From: CAZAJT01 sp964485585
GTDB lineage: Bacteria; Patescibacteriota; Microgenomatia; UBA1406; GWC2-37-13
DNA length: 64,000 bases
NCBI GenBank assembly: GCA_964485585.1
Contig: CAZAJT010000001.1
Coordinates: forward strand, 35,679-99,678
Direction: 5' to 3'
Part shown: piece after piece, positions 50,878 to 60,272 of the stretch
How positions within the stretch are numbered: the first letter of the stretch is position 1
Layout of the letters: each line of letters starts with the position of its first letter
Translations under genes and position numbers: made by a program
The notes under the pieces: generated by a model
Databases searched by the model: none
The model's input: only the letters and a program-made list of their open reading frames with translations
Told to the model about the DNA's origin: nothing

Positions 50878-52245
50878 ATGGAAGAAATTGTTGCATTAGC
50901 GAAACGGAGAGGTTTTGCGTATCCCTCCTCACAGATATATGGGGGAATGGCAAACACCTGGGATTTTGGACACTACGGGACATTGTTAAAAAATAACATA
51001 CGAGATTGGTGGTGGAAACGATTCGTATTGCTTCGTGCTGATATGGTTGGTATTGAAGCTTCCATATTTCTCAACCCGAAAGTATGGGAAGCTTCTGGAC
51101 ATGTCAGTAGTTTTACGGATGCCCTCATTGATTGTAAAACCTGTCATTTAAGAACTCGTGCAGATCATCTTATCGAAGATACAGTGAAAGACCTCAAGGT
51201 AGAAGGATTATCGGTTGAGGAGCTTGATAAATTAATCCATGACCATAAGATTTGCTGTCCCCGCTGCGGTGGATTTACTTGGACGAGCGCAAGACGGTTT
51301 AACTTACTGTTTGAGACTTCAATTGGTATCATCGAAGAGCAGAAAGCAAAAGCATACTTACGGGGAGAGATTGCGCAAGGGATTTTCATGAATTTTAAGA
51401 ACGTCTTAAACACTATGCGGGTACGCATTCCCTTCGGTATTGCACAGCAAGGAAAAGCATTTAGAAACGAGATAACCATGGGGCAATTTATTCATAGGAC
51501 TCTTGAGTTTGATCTGATGGAGTTTGAGTATTTTATCAGGGAAGAAATGTGGCAGGAGCAATTTAATTACTGGCAGCAAGAATTATGGCGGTGGACTACG
51601 GATATTGGTATCGAGCAGAAAAATCTTCGGTGGAGGGAACACGCTAAACACGAACGTTCCCACTACTCGAAAAAAACAGTAGACCTTGAGTATAACTATC
51701 CATTTGGCTTTAAGGAAATGTTTGCGGTGGCATACCGTACCGACTTTGATTTGAGAAATCATTCTTCTCAATCTGGAATTGATTTAAGTTATTTTGATCA
51801 GAGAACAAATGAGCGATACGTTCCTCATGTCATTGAACCGACCTTTGGATTGTCACGGCTGGTAGGTATCATACTAACCGATAGCTATCAAGAAGATGTC
51901 ATTAGCGGTAAGAAACGCGTATACCTGAAATTCCATCCGCTTCTTGCTCCGGTAAAAGTCGCAGTATTTCCTCTGCAGAAGGATGAAAAATTAAAAAACA
52001 TTGCCGAAAAACTTTACGAGAACTTAAAACAAGAGGTGGTATGCGAATTTGACGACAGTGGAAATATAGGGCAGATGTATCGAAGACAAGATGAAATAGG
52101 AACACCCTATTGTGTGACTGTCGATTATCAGACCATTGATGACGAGAGCGTGACTTTGAGAAGCAGAAATACAATGGAACAACAAAGAATTTCACTTGCG
52201 AAGATAAAGCAATATATAATGAAAGAAATAGGAACATATTACTAA
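50878..52245 (+). CDS. glyQS: Glycyl-tRNA synthetase, dimeric type
   Basis: The 455-residue class II enzyme is the single-chain alpha2 type. It has YGGMANTWDFGHYGTLLKNN at the start, a CPRCGG insert, motif 2 GKAFRNEI with TLEFDLMEFEYF, motif 3 EPTFGLSRLVGI and a C-terminal anticodon-binding domain. The ATG at 50878 is chosen because upstream in-frame codons fall in the structured and repeat-rich spacer. Confidence 0.95.
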   Translation: MEEIVALAKRRGFAYPSSQIYGGMANTWDFGHYGTLLKNNIRDWWWKRFVLLRADMVGIEASIFLNPKVWEASGHVSSFTDALIDCKTCHLRTRADHLIEDTVKDLKVEGLSVEELDKLIHDHKICCPRCGGFTWTSARRFNLLFETSIGIIEEQKAKAYLRGEIAQGIFMNFKNVLNTMRVRIPFGIAQQGKAFRNEITMGQFIHRTLEFDLMEFEYFIREEMWQEQFNYWQQELWRWTTDIGIEQKNLRWREHAKHERSHYSKKTVDLEYNYPFGFKEMFAVAYRTDFDLRNHSSQSGIDLSYFDQRTNERYVPHVIEPTFGLSRLVGIILTDSYQEDVISGKKRVYLKFHPLLAPVKVAVFPLQKDEKLKNIAEKLYENLKQEVVCEFDDSGNIGQMYRRQDEIGTPYCVTVDYQTIDDESVTLRSRNTMEQQRISLAKIKQYIMKEIGTYY

Positions 52246-52257
52246 TTCTTACGTTGT

Positions 52258-52719
52258 ATGAAAAAAAATAATCTTATTTTTTCTCTTGTTGCGGTGGTTA
52301 TCATTGTCGGATTGCTATCTGTTGTTGTTTCAGGGAAAAAACAACAGAAGGTTGAACCACCAAAAATAGAGGAGCTAGAACAAACTGCTCCGATTCCCAC
52401 CATTGATTCATCGGTTATTGTGGATGTGAAGGCGAAAAACTATAAAAGATCAGTAGAATTAAGCGTTTCTAATACACCATCCGGTACTGATTCTATAGAG
52501 TATGCAATATCATATGAAACAAAACAGCAGTCTTTGCAGGGAATCCAAGGGATGATAGATGTCATACCCAGTAAAAATAACTATGTGATTACCCGTGATC
52601 TGGGTACTTGTTCTTCTGGTACCTGTATTTACCATGAGGTAGTCGGTAGCGTGAAGGTGGAGCTTAAGTTTTCCGGAACGTATGGAGAGAAAATCTTTGA
52701 TAAAGAATATGAAATTTAA
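52258..52719 (+). CDS. Small membrane-anchored or secreted protein, unknown
   Basis: The 153 residues begin with a hydrophobic anchor or signal (NNLIFSLVAVVIIVGLLSVVVS) followed by a beta-rich domain. Two cysteines (TCSSGTC) could form a disulphide outside the cell. No lipobox is seen and no family is recognised. It lies 12 nt after glyS and is followed by a promoter for rpsT. Confidence 0.6.
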   Translation: MKKNNLIFSLVAVVIIVGLLSVVVSGKKQQKVEPPKIEELEQTAPIPTIDSSVIVDVKAKNYKRSVELSVSNTPSGTDSIEYAISYETKQQSLQGIQGMIDVIPSKNNYVITRDLGTCSSGTCIYHEVVGSVKVELKFSGTYGEKIFDKEYEI

Positions 52720-52722
52720 GTT

Positions 52723-52742
52723 TATAATCAAGGAAGGAGGTG
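52723..52742 (+). promoter_or_regulatory. -10 box and strong Shine-Dalgarno site of rpsT
   Basis: TATAAT (52723-52728) is followed by AAGGAGGTG, whose AGGAGG core ends 6 nt before the rpsT ATG. It is one of very few full-strength Shine-Dalgarno sites in this window. Confidence 0.6.
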
Positions 52743-52746
52743 TGCT

Positions 52747-52983
52747 ATGCCAAATATTCAATCAGCGAAAAAGAAAGTGAGAAAAGATAGGAAACGAACT
52801 GCCCGCAATCAGGCAATCGAAAAACTATTGGTAAAATCTCTCAAAGCAGTTCATAAAAAAGCTTCAGATGCATCGGCGGTGGGAAAAGCATATGCTATTA
52901 TCGATAAAGCTGCGAAGAAACGAATTATTCATAAAAACAAGGCGGCGCGGTTAAAATCTAAAGTTAGCAGATTCGTTACTTAA
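52747..52983 (+). CDS. rpsT: Ribosomal protein bS20
   Basis: The 78-residue, lysine-rich helical protein has MPNIQSAKKKVRKDRKR at the start and AKKRIIHKNKAARLKSKVSRF near the end, both typical of bS20. It lies 5 nt before the pilN-like gene, so it may share a transcript with it. Confidence 0.93.
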   Translation: MPNIQSAKKKVRKDRKRTARNQAIEKLLVKSLKAVHKKASDASAVGKAYAIIDKAAKKRIIHKNKAARLKSKVSRFVT

Positions 52984-52988
52984 GATAC

Positions 52989-53528
52989 ATGAAGTATCAT
53001 ATCAATCTATTTCCAAGAAGAGAAAAGAATATCATTGACAAAGGTATATACTTTTCTTTTCATTATCTCCGATATATCTTGGTGATAACCCAGATTGTTG
53101 TCATCATAGTGTTTTTTTACCGGTTCAAGGTGGATCAAGAGAAAATTGATCTGAAAGAAGCACTGACTCAGAAAGAGGAAATTTTGCTTATCTCAGAACC
53201 CATCGTAAAGGAAGCACGCATAATAGAGAAAAAGGTTGGAGATATCCATGTTCTTCTAAAAAATCAGCTTCAATTCAGTGACGCCTTTGAATATGTTTTA
53301 AGTATTTTTCCAGAAAAAATAACGCTGCACAAACTGGCTATTTCCAGAGATGACGGCCTTGAGTTGACGGGAAAAACTACCGATGTGAACGTGGTAAGAG
53401 CATTTTACAACCGACTGATTAAGGATAAACGATTCCTCGGTGTAGAATTATCAGGCATTAAAAAAGAACCAACAGGGTTTACTTTTAGTTTATTTTTGCG
53501 TACAACTAACACGCCCAAAAAAACATGA
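52989..53528 (+). CDS. PilN-like inner-membrane assembly protein
   Basis: The 179-residue protein starts KYHINLFPRRE, similar to PilN's N-terminal peptide that binds PilM, then has one span (about 28-45), a coiled-coil-prone stretch and a ferredoxin-like C-terminal domain with ITLHKLAISRDDGLELTGKT. PilN/PilO heterodimers form the alignment complex of type IV pili and type II secretion. It overlaps the PilO-like gene by 4 nt. PilM is not adjacent. Confidence 0.7.
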   Translation: MKYHINLFPRREKNIIDKGIYFSFHYLRYILVITQIVVIIVFFYRFKVDQEKIDLKEALTQKEEILLISEPIVKEARIIEKKVGDIHVLLKNQLQFSDAFEYVLSIFPEKITLHKLAISRDDGLELTGKTTDVNVVRAFYNRLIKDKRFLGVELSGIKKEPTGFTFSLFLRTTNTPKKT

Positions 53529-54103
53529 AAGAAACGGAAATACTCAAGAAAATTCTTAGCAAAAAGACAACCGATTATACTTTTACCGTCGTTTTTTTCT
53601 TCATTTTTTCTTTCTTTGTTTTCTTTGTTATTCGACCAACATTAGTGACAGTTTTTGTGTTGCAGAAAGAGGTCCATGAGCTGAAAGAATTAGACAAAGA
53701 ATACGAAAAAGCTATCTTTTCAATTGTCTCAGTGCAATCGAAGCTTGAAAACAACCGAAGTTTATTTCCGATGCTTTCTTATGCAATTCCCGCGACCCCG
53801 CAGGTCAATAAGGTGGTCGATGATATACGAAAAGTCGCATCCGCATCGAGTATCGATATAAAGAGAATTGAAGTGAACGAGATAAACCTGAAAGAAATAA
53901 AGGAAAAAGACAATGTGAAGCCCTACATTGTGAGTTTAGAAACAACATCAGACTTCAACACCGTCAATAAGTTTATGGCAGAAATTGTTGGGCAGCGTCG
54001 TCTGAAGACAATAAAAGGAATATCGATAACGAAAGAAAACAAAGAAAGTACTGAAAGTTCCCAACTGAAGATTCAGTTAGAAGTAGAAGCATACTATTTA
54101 TGA
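53525..54103 (+). CDS. PilO-like inner-membrane assembly protein
   Basis: The 192 residues have a short cytosolic tail, one span (about 20-40, rich in Phe), a coiled-coil region (QKEVHELKELDKEYEKA) and a ferredoxin-like C-terminal domain. The layout and the neighbour support PilO; sequence conservation is low. It overlaps both neighbours by 4 nt. Confidence 0.65.
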   Translation: MKETEILKKILSKKTTDYTFTVVFFFIFSFFVFFVIRPTLVTVFVLQKEVHELKELDKEYEKAIFSIVSVQSKLENNRSLFPMLSYAIPATPQVNKVVDDIRKVASASSIDIKRIEVNEINLKEIKEKDNVKPYIVSLETTSDFNTVNKFMAEIVGQRRLKTIKGISITKENKESTESSQLKIQLEVEAYYL

Positions 54104-54285
54104 ACCAGAAGGAACTTCTAGTATTGGCCATTGTTGTTTTTTTTACTATCATAGCCTGGATGCTTATTGATATTTATCTGGTTCGTAACAAAAACATTGT
54201 TGAAAGAGAGCCGAGGGTACCAAAGGTAGTTGAGTTTAAATATGATGACTCAGTATTTAAGTTGCTCCAAGAAAAAAAACCATAA
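54100..54285 (+). CDS. Small single-span membrane protein in pilus cluster
   Basis: 61 residues with one span (about 6-27, LVLAIVVFFTIIAWMLIDIYL) and a short outside tail. Its position, overlapping the PilO-like gene by 4 nt and abutting the next gene with no spacer, suggests a complex subunit, perhaps in the place of PilP. Family not recognised. Confidence 0.6.
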   Translation: MNQKELLVLAIVVFFTIIAWMLIDIYLVRNKNIVEREPRVPKVVEFKYDDSVFKLLQEKKP

Positions 54286-55569
54286 ATGACCTACAGCAAT
54301 ATTTATATTCGATCACAGAATAAATCTTCTTTTTTTTTGGTAGTGCTGGCAGCACTGAGTATTTTCAGCTTTTCGGTATTCTATTTTGGTTCTCAGTCGG
54401 TTCCTTCGCGCGCTTCAAAAAAGACTGTAAAAAAACTGCAGATTGTTAATCTATACATCAATCAAGCGGGTATCTACTGGCAAAGCGAGCTAAAGGAATT
54501 CGGGTGGATTATATATGGAAAACAAAAGAATGATTTACAAAGAATAGCTCTTGATGAGCGAGATTCAGAGCAGAAAAGAAATAAATTTTCACATCACCTC
54601 GTTTTATTAAGAGACTTGGATAAAAATACCACTTACTACTATAAGATCATTGCCGGAAATGAAATTGCGGTAAAAAATAACGGAGAGCCTTATTCTTTTA
54701 AGACTCCGCAAAGTCCCATCAGTAATACTCAACTAAAACCACTCTATGGTAAAGTGATGCTGCCAAACGGGCAGCCAGCCTCAAATGCTTTAGCACTATT
54801 ATACTATAAGGATATGGTTCCCCTTGCGACTGTAGTAAAGACGACTGGCGAGTGGTTACTGCCATTGCAGAGTGTCATTGATAGTGCCTTCAGTCCGCTT
54901 TCTATAAGTGAAAACGACTGGGTCACCATGCAGATTCTATCCGAGGAATCTGAACCTGCTATCATTGAAGCTCCTATCAAAAAAATGACTCCGGTATCCA
55001 ACACCATAATTACCGGCAAGACCTATCGATTTACTGATGAGGATACCAATGTGTTATCCTCTTCAACAAAACAAAGCAATGAAAATTATGCCGACATTGA
55101 TATTGTCTTGCCGCGTGAAGGAACTATTGTACCGGCGGTAAAACCATTATTGAAAGGCATTGCTCTTCCCAAGCAGGAAGTTGACGTATCGCTTGACTCA
55201 CGTCCTCCTTTTAGTAAAAGAATCATTACCGATGAGAAGGGGGAATGGAAACTGACACTGCCGATTGCATTATTGGCTAATTCTTATACTCTGACCGCTC
55301 TTACTAGAGATACCTCTGGTAAAATAGTGGCAGTAAAAAGGAAGTTTGTTGTTGCTAAGAGTGGAGAACAAGTGCTTGGTGAAGCAACAGGCGAAGCAAC
55401 TATGACTCCAACCATGATACCCACCGAAGTACCGCAACCAACAATTGAACAGTCGTATTTCACGCCAACGCCCTCTTCGCTTATTAGTGCCGGCGTGAGT
55501 ACGAATTTATTTACTATTACCAGTCTCTTTCTCATTGTGCTTGGCGCAGGATTTCTCATTGTTTTTTAG
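54286..55569 (+). CDS. Large surface protein with fibronectin/Ig-like domains
   Basis: The 427-residue protein has an N-terminal span (about 15-35), a fibronectin-type segment with LDKNTTYYYKIIAGNE, a carboxypeptidase-regulatory-like part (YGKVMLPNGQPASNALALLYY), an Ig-like domain with KPLLKGIALPKQEVDVSLDS, a Thr/Pro-rich stretch and a C-terminal span. Both ends are membrane-embedded, so the beta domains form a surface loop. Probably an adhesin-like or pilus-platform protein; function unproven. Confidence 0.6.
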   Translation: MTYSNIYIRSQNKSSFFLVVLAALSIFSFSVFYFGSQSVPSRASKKTVKKLQIVNLYINQAGIYWQSELKEFGWIIYGKQKNDLQRIALDERDSEQKRNKFSHHLVLLRDLDKNTTYYYKIIAGNEIAVKNNGEPYSFKTPQSPISNTQLKPLYGKVMLPNGQPASNALALLYYKDMVPLATVVKTTGEWLLPLQSVIDSAFSPLSISENDWVTMQILSEESEPAIIEAPIKKMTPVSNTIITGKTYRFTDEDTNVLSSSTKQSNENYADIDIVLPREGTIVPAVKPLLKGIALPKQEVDVSLDSRPPFSKRIITDEKGEWKLTLPIALLANSYTLTALTRDTSGKIVAVKRKFVVAKSGEQVLGEATGEATMTPTMIPTEVPQPTIEQSYFTPTPSSLISAGVSTNLFTITSLFLIVLGAGFLIVF

Positions 55570-55593
55570 TATCCAGACTTATAGAATGGAAGT

Positions 55594-56244
55594 ATGGATA
55601 TCCTTCAATTTATTGTGTCGATCAATAAATTTGGCCTTCTTGTATTCATAGCAACTGTTGGATTTATTGTTTACGAACTGCATCTTCTACTAAAAGAACG
55701 GGCAAAAAAGAATAAACCCATGATTCCCCAATTCAATCCGGGAGCTGCAGCTGGCCTCGCAGGTCAAAAGACAGTCGTTGTCCAGCAAAAGCCAGCACTC
55801 ATCGAAAAGAAAAGTTCACACGGTATCTTAGTGCTCATTTTGCTTATCGCACTTCCAATAGTTGGTGGTATAGTAATATATGGGAAAAGTGTGCTTTCCA
55901 CTGGAATGACCACGACTCAATCACCTGCGGTTGAAGTGCAGGAAGTGCAATCACAGGGCATTAAGATTTTTGATAAGAACTGGAAAGAATTGAAAAGTTA
56001 TGAATTAGCAGATCTACAACAAGGAGATGCCGTATTGTGTGCGGTAGAGACGATTCCCGGTGTTGCTATCGATCGCGCTCGCATACGAATAAATGAATCC
56101 AGTTGGGCGCTTGATCATATTACCACTCAATTTAACAAGAACTACAATGTGTTTTATAAGGATTGTATTGTAGCAACCGGATCAGCTCAGTTAAAAATTG
56201 AAGCGCAGTTACACTCATCAGCGGATGGGTGGCTCGGTGAGTAA
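55594..56244 (+). CDS. Two-span membrane protein, unknown
   Basis: 216 residues with spans at about 8-27 and 78-98 and an extracellular C-terminal domain (VLCAVETIPGVAIDRARIRIN, two Cys that could pair). It follows the Ig-like protein by 24 nt in the same cluster. No family recognised. Confidence 0.6.
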   Translation: MDILQFIVSINKFGLLVFIATVGFIVYELHLLLKERAKKNKPMIPQFNPGAAAGLAGQKTVVVQQKPALIEKKSSHGILVLILLIALPIVGGIVIYGKSVLSTGMTTTQSPAVEVQEVQSQGIKIFDKNWKELKSYELADLQQGDAVLCAVETIPGVAIDRARIRINESSWALDHITTQFNKNYNVFYKDCIVATGSAQLKIEAQLHSSADGWLGE

Positions 56245-56245
56245 T

Positions 56246-56764
56246 ATGGGTAGTAAATTGAAAACTATTGGACTTCTTGGATTAATTATTTTCTTACTCA
56301 TCACGACGATATATGTTTCACAGATTTTGAAGCAAGAATCCGAATCCACACCAACTACCATAAAGAAAACAAAAGCATCAAGTATAACCTATAAAAGAAC
56401 TGTAGATATCACGGTGCCAAGTCCTACGCCAACACCCACCCCAACTCCACTGCAATCTGTCGCAACGCCAACCAGTACCCCATTTCCGGCAATCCAGTCC
56501 ACAACAACAACGATTACTCCTACTCAGTCACCATCTCCTACACAAACTATTACCCCCACAACTGCGTCTGGTGTTAGTGTTATTCCTACTCCAACCCCGA
56601 CAGAGATTGTTTTAGCGAAAATAGAGAGTGCGTCTACTCCTACCCTTATTCCGTCAGTAACTATCACGCAAACGCAGAATCTTCCCGAAGTTGGTTGGAT
56701 TAAACCGGCGCATATCTTATTTCTTTTTGCGTTTTCATTAATCTTCTTTTCCCTCATCTATTAA
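56246..56764 (+). CDS. Thr/Pro-rich low-complexity membrane protein
   Basis: The 172-residue protein has an N-terminal span (about 7-27), a long Pro/Thr/Ser spacer with PTPTPTPTP tracts, and a C-terminal span (about 152-171). Such linkers span the wall and are often glycosylated. The start at 56246 follows the previous stop by one base; an ATG at 56225 inside that gene is an alternative. Its end overlaps the convergent LCP gene by 27 nt. Confidence 0.6.
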   Translation: MGSKLKTIGLLGLIIFLLITTIYVSQILKQESESTPTTIKKTKASSITYKRTVDITVPSPTPTPTPTPLQSVATPTSTPFPAIQSTTTTITPTQSPSPTQTITPTTASGVSVIPTPTPTEIVLAKIESASTPTLIPSVTITQTQNLPEVGWIKPAHILFLFAFSLIFFSLIY

Positions 56765-57787
56765 GTACTCACAGGCATTTTTCTCCTCTTTCTCAATAAA
56801 ACAGGCAACGTACTTGTAGACGCTATTCATTGAACCGGATTTTGGTATAAGAACATATTTCCCATCATAGTCGATATAATTGGGTACGAGAAACAATTCT
56901 TCCGGAAGAAAGAGATTTATCTGCTTATAGTTTTTCTTTAAAAAAAAACTTTTTACTATCATCGCGAGTTCTTGATTGGTGACGTCACGATTTACGAGCG
57001 AATCTGCCTTCCGATAGAGATCTTCCAACTTTTTAATATTATATGATTTTGCAATATCGATGACTTTATTTTTGAGTGCTGCTATAACGAGCTGCTGTCT
57101 TCCACTTCTGGAGAAATCACCTCCCTCTTCTCCTTCAGCGTGACGCGACCGAACAAATTTTAATGCTGTTGCGCCATTCATGTGGATGAGACCTTCCCGG
57201 AATGCCACGGTTTCGTAACGACATCTATACTTTAGATCACCATTGCAGTTATCGTTTTCTTTCCCTTCTATTGGGAAATCCTTATCAGTGAATGATTTTT
57301 CAACACTTACATCAATACCACCCAAGAAATCTACAAGATCCTTAAATTTGGTGAAGCTTATAACAACAGAATATTGAATAGGCATACCTAAGATTGCTCC
57401 TACTTCTGCTTTGGCAAGTTTCAAACCCCCATCTTCTTGTTTTGCTTCTCCGTACGCATAGGCAGTATTAATCTTATCGCGTAATGTGTTGCTCCATATA
57501 TCTCTTGGTATACCTATGGTTGTTAAATGGTTTGTTTTGAAATCGTAATGAGCAACGGTAATTGAGTCAGAAAGATTTGGTCCTTCATGTGATCCGCCAG
57601 GAATGCCAAGAATGAGAATGTTTACGGTACCGTCAATTTTTTTTACAGAATTCGTTGAAAGTAATATGGTGATAGGGTCGATATTTAATGTTTTCTTGGA
57701 AAACTCATAGTAAGGTTTTATTACACTATAACCAATTAGACTGCCCAGCGCCAAAATAATAATCAAAGCAATTTTGATCTTTTTCAT
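56738..57787 (-). CDS. LytR-CpsA-Psr (LCP) family glycopolymer transferase
   Basis: The 349-residue protein has an N-terminal anchor (about 3-25) and an LCP domain: ILILGIPGG, NLSDSITVAHYD, the catalytic-type Arg/Asp region GIPRDIWSN, and FVRSRHAEGEEGGDFSRSGRQQ. LCP enzymes move lipid-linked glycans onto peptidoglycan or proteins. It could attach the glycans built by the two glycan loci here. The first in-frame ATG at 57814 lies in tpiA, so 57787 is chosen. Confidence 0.88.
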   Translation of the reverse strand: MKKIKIALIIILALGSLIGYSVIKPYYEFSKKTLNIDPITILLSTNSVKKIDGTVNILILGIPGGSHEGPNLSDSITVAHYDFKTNHLTTIGIPRDIWSNTLRDKINTAYAYGEAKQEDGGLKLAKAEVGAILGMPIQYSVVISFTKFKDLVDFLGGIDVSVEKSFTDKDFPIEGKENDNCNGDLKYRCRYETVAFREGLIHMNGATALKFVRSRHAEGEEGGDFSRSGRQQLVIAALKNKVIDIAKSYNIKKLEDLYRKADSLVNRDVTNQELAMIVKSFFLKKNYKQINLFLPEELFLVPNYIDYDGKYVLIPKSGSMNSVYKYVACFIEKEEKNACEYLIDEGKED

Positions 57788-57797
57788 GGACAGTGTT

Positions 57798-58454
57798 TTA
57801 TATACTATTGACAATAAAGCTAAATGTATGAGGATTCAGTGAAGCGGCTCCTACCATTACTCCATCGATGTGCTCATTGGAAAGATAGTTTATACAATTG
57901 TTCTCATTGACATTTCCACCATAAATATACATCATGTTTTTCTTAATCTGTAACGCAGCTTTCATCTTCACAACCGCGTCAACCGATTCATGCATCCCGA
58001 TGGGGCCCGTACTAATTGCACTCTCTGGTTCATAGGTAACAAACCGAACACCATCATACACACGGTCATTTTCATTTCTCACACAAAGTATGGGTTCGAT
58101 AGCATATTTTTTCGCGTTCGCAATTTTTTCCCCAATAGTAGACTCAGTCTCGTTAAAGTGATTTCTTCTCTCACTGTGTCCAATGAGAGCAAATTTCGCT
58201 AAGGAAGACAGCGTGTAGGCAGTAGTTTCTCCAGTATATGGCCCCTCTTGAAACATTGATATATCCTGCGCGCCCATTCGAATTGTTGGAATATGATTAA
58301 CTTTTTGCTCTATAGGAACAAGGAGTGGATATGGTGGGCAAATTACTATAGAACGATCACTTTTAATTTTATAGGAATGGAGAAATGATTGAACCCACTC
58401 TTGTGCCTCGGAAATCGTTTTATTAGCTTTCCAGTTTGCAACGATGTACTTCAT
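57798..58454 (-). CDS. tpiA: Triosephosphate isomerase
   Basis: The 218-residue enzyme is short (usual about 250) but keeps Asn7 and Lys9 (ANWKAN), the catalytic His in LIGHSERR, the catalytic Glu in YEPESAIS and the phosphate loop YGGNVN. It interconverts the glycolytic triose phosphates. It lies 10 nt upstream of the LCP gene on the same strand. Confidence 0.93.
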   Translation of the reverse strand: MKYIVANWKANKTISEAQEWVQSFLHSYKIKSDRSIVICPPYPLLVPIEQKVNHIPTIRMGAQDISMFQEGPYTGETTAYTLSSLAKFALIGHSERRNHFNETESTIGEKIANAKKYAIEPILCVRNENDRVYDGVRFVTYEPESAISTGPIGMHESVDAVVKMKAALQIKKNMMYIYGGNVNENNCINYLSNEHIDGVMVGAASLNPHTFSFIVNSI

Positions 58455-58464
58455 TTATGGTAGT

Positions 58465-58470
58465 ATTATA
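58465..58470 (-). promoter_or_regulatory. -10 box for tpiA in a divergent promoter
   Basis: TATAAT on the minus strand ends 10 nt before the tpiA ATG. The other strand reads TATTAT at nearly the same place, 5 nt before the helicase ATG, so the two genes share about 20 bp of promoter DNA. Confidence 0.5.
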
Positions 58471-58474
58471 GACT

Positions 58475-60271
58475 ATGGATTTAATCTCTTTCAAGCATTT
58501 AAATGATAAACAAAAAGAAGCGGTACTTCATATTTCCGGTCCTTCTATCATTCTGGCAGGCGCAGGGTCGGGCAAAACCAGGGTGCTGGTAAATAAAGTG
58601 GTAAATCTGATACAAAACCACACGGTTCATCCTACCAACATACTTATGATCACCTTTACTAATAAAGCGTCTGGTGAAATGAAAGAACGTATTGGGAAAG
58701 CGCTCGCAATTGCAAAAACGATCAAACTGGGGTATGTAGGAACTTTCCATTCTTTTTGCGCTCTCGTGTTGAGGAAAGACGGTCATCACATTGGTATCGA
58801 TCGAACATTCAGTATATATAACGATGACGATCAAGAAGACGTTATGAAAGTAGTTTTGAAAAAAATAGATACAAAGAGATATACTCCATCTTACTTCCTT
58901 CATCGAATCAGCGCTGCAAAAAATCAACTCATTACCCCAAAAAGGTACCTCGACGTGTTTTCTGACTATGGCGCGTCGTTGGCGGCAGAGGTGTACGAAA
59001 AATATCAGCATGAGCTTGAAGGAAATATGGCAGTTGATTTCGACGATCTTATCATGAAGGTGTGTGAGCTATTCATCAAACAGGAGAACGTATTAGATAT
59101 ATATCAAGATATGTATCGACATATCCTCGTTGACGAGTTTCAGGATACCAATTATGCACAATACGTACTCGCTCGCCTTCTTGCCGCAAAAAATCAAAAC
59201 ATCACCGTTGTGGGTGATTTTTCACAAAGTATTTATTCATGGAGAGGCGCAGATTTTAGAAATCTTGAAAAATTTACGGAAGATTTTCCTGATGCTAAAG
59301 TATTTAATCTGGAGCAAAACTATCGATCAACCCAAGCGATACTCGATTTTGCATATGAAGTAATATCAAAAAACCAGACGCATCCGGTATTGCAATTGCA
59401 TACAACAAAATCAAAAGGGGAAGAAATCAGTTTTTATCAAGCCGATACTGAGCATGATGAGGCACTTTTTGTGGTGGGGGAAATTGAGCGGTTGAAGCGA
59501 GGATATGACTATCCCGATTTCGCGGTACTGTATCGTACCAATGCGCAATCTCGGGTCATGGAGGAGGCTTTCTTACATTACGGCATACCTTATACTCTTG
59601 TGGGTGGTACGCGATTTTATGAACGTCGCGAAATAAAAGATATGCTATCGTATTTGCGTTTATTATTGCATCCAGATGACATAGTTGCATCCGACCGGAT
59701 AAGAAAACTCGGCAAAAAGAGATGGGAGAATTTTAAAATATTGTACAGAGATCTCAAAGACGTTGTGCGTGAAACATCTACCGTAGATCTTATGGAGCAG
59801 ATTTTTTTCAAAACCGGGTATCTTGAAATATATAATCCGCTAGATGAGGAGGATTATGCCCGTTTAGAAAACATTAAGGAGCTTAAATCGGTTGCGGTAA
59901 GTTTTCCCAATCTTATAGAGTTTCTCGAACAAGTTGCGCTCGTAGAATCAGAATACTTTGAAGGAGAAAAACGACAAAAAAGTAAACAGGGAGTACGCTT
60001 AATGACCCTTCATCAGGCGAAAGGATTGGAGTTTACGTATGTATTTATTGTCGGTGTCGAAGAAGGAATATTGCCCCATTCACGGTCTGTTGATGATATT
60101 TATGAACTTGAAGAAGAAAGAAGATTGTTTTATGTTGGGATAACGCGTGCCAAAGAAAAATTGTATATAACCTATGCAAAACGAAGATTTATTTTTGGAC
60201 GAAGAAATGAATCGATAAAGTCTCGATTTGTCGGAGGACCCGACGGTATGTCAACTAACACATGGTGGTAG
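58475..60271 (+). CDS. UvrD/PcrA-like DNA helicase, compact
   Basis: The SF1A helicase motifs are all present: AGAGSGKTRVL, GTFHSFCA, LVDEFQDTN, GDFSQSIYSWRGA, NYRST, and LMTLHQAKGLEFTYVF. At 598 residues it is over 100 shorter than PcrA or UvrD; the missing part is mainly the 2B subdomain and the C-terminal tail. It unwinds DNA in repair or at stalled forks. It is distinct from the nuclease-fused helicase at 21-24 kb. Confidence 0.9.
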   Translation: MDLISFKHLNDKQKEAVLHISGPSIILAGAGSGKTRVLVNKVVNLIQNHTVHPTNILMITFTNKASGEMKERIGKALAIAKTIKLGYVGTFHSFCALVLRKDGHHIGIDRTFSIYNDDDQEDVMKVVLKKIDTKRYTPSYFLHRISAAKNQLITPKRYLDVFSDYGASLAAEVYEKYQHELEGNMAVDFDDLIMKVCELFIKQENVLDIYQDMYRHILVDEFQDTNYAQYVLARLLAAKNQNITVVGDFSQSIYSWRGADFRNLEKFTEDFPDAKVFNLEQNYRSTQAILDFAYEVISKNQTHPVLQLHTTKSKGEEISFYQADTEHDEALFVVGEIERLKRGYDYPDFAVLYRTNAQSRVMEEAFLHYGIPYTLVGGTRFYERREIKDMLSYLRLLLHPDDIVASDRIRKLGKKRWENFKILYRDLKDVVRETSTVDLMEQIFFKTGYLEIYNPLDEEDYARLENIKELKSVAVSFPNLIEFLEQVALVESEYFEGEKRQKSKQGVRLMTLHQAKGLEFTYVFIVGVEEGILPHSRSVDDIYELEEERRLFYVGITRAKEKLYITYAKRRFIFGRRNESIKSRFVGGPDGMSTNTWW

Positions 60272-60272
60272 C

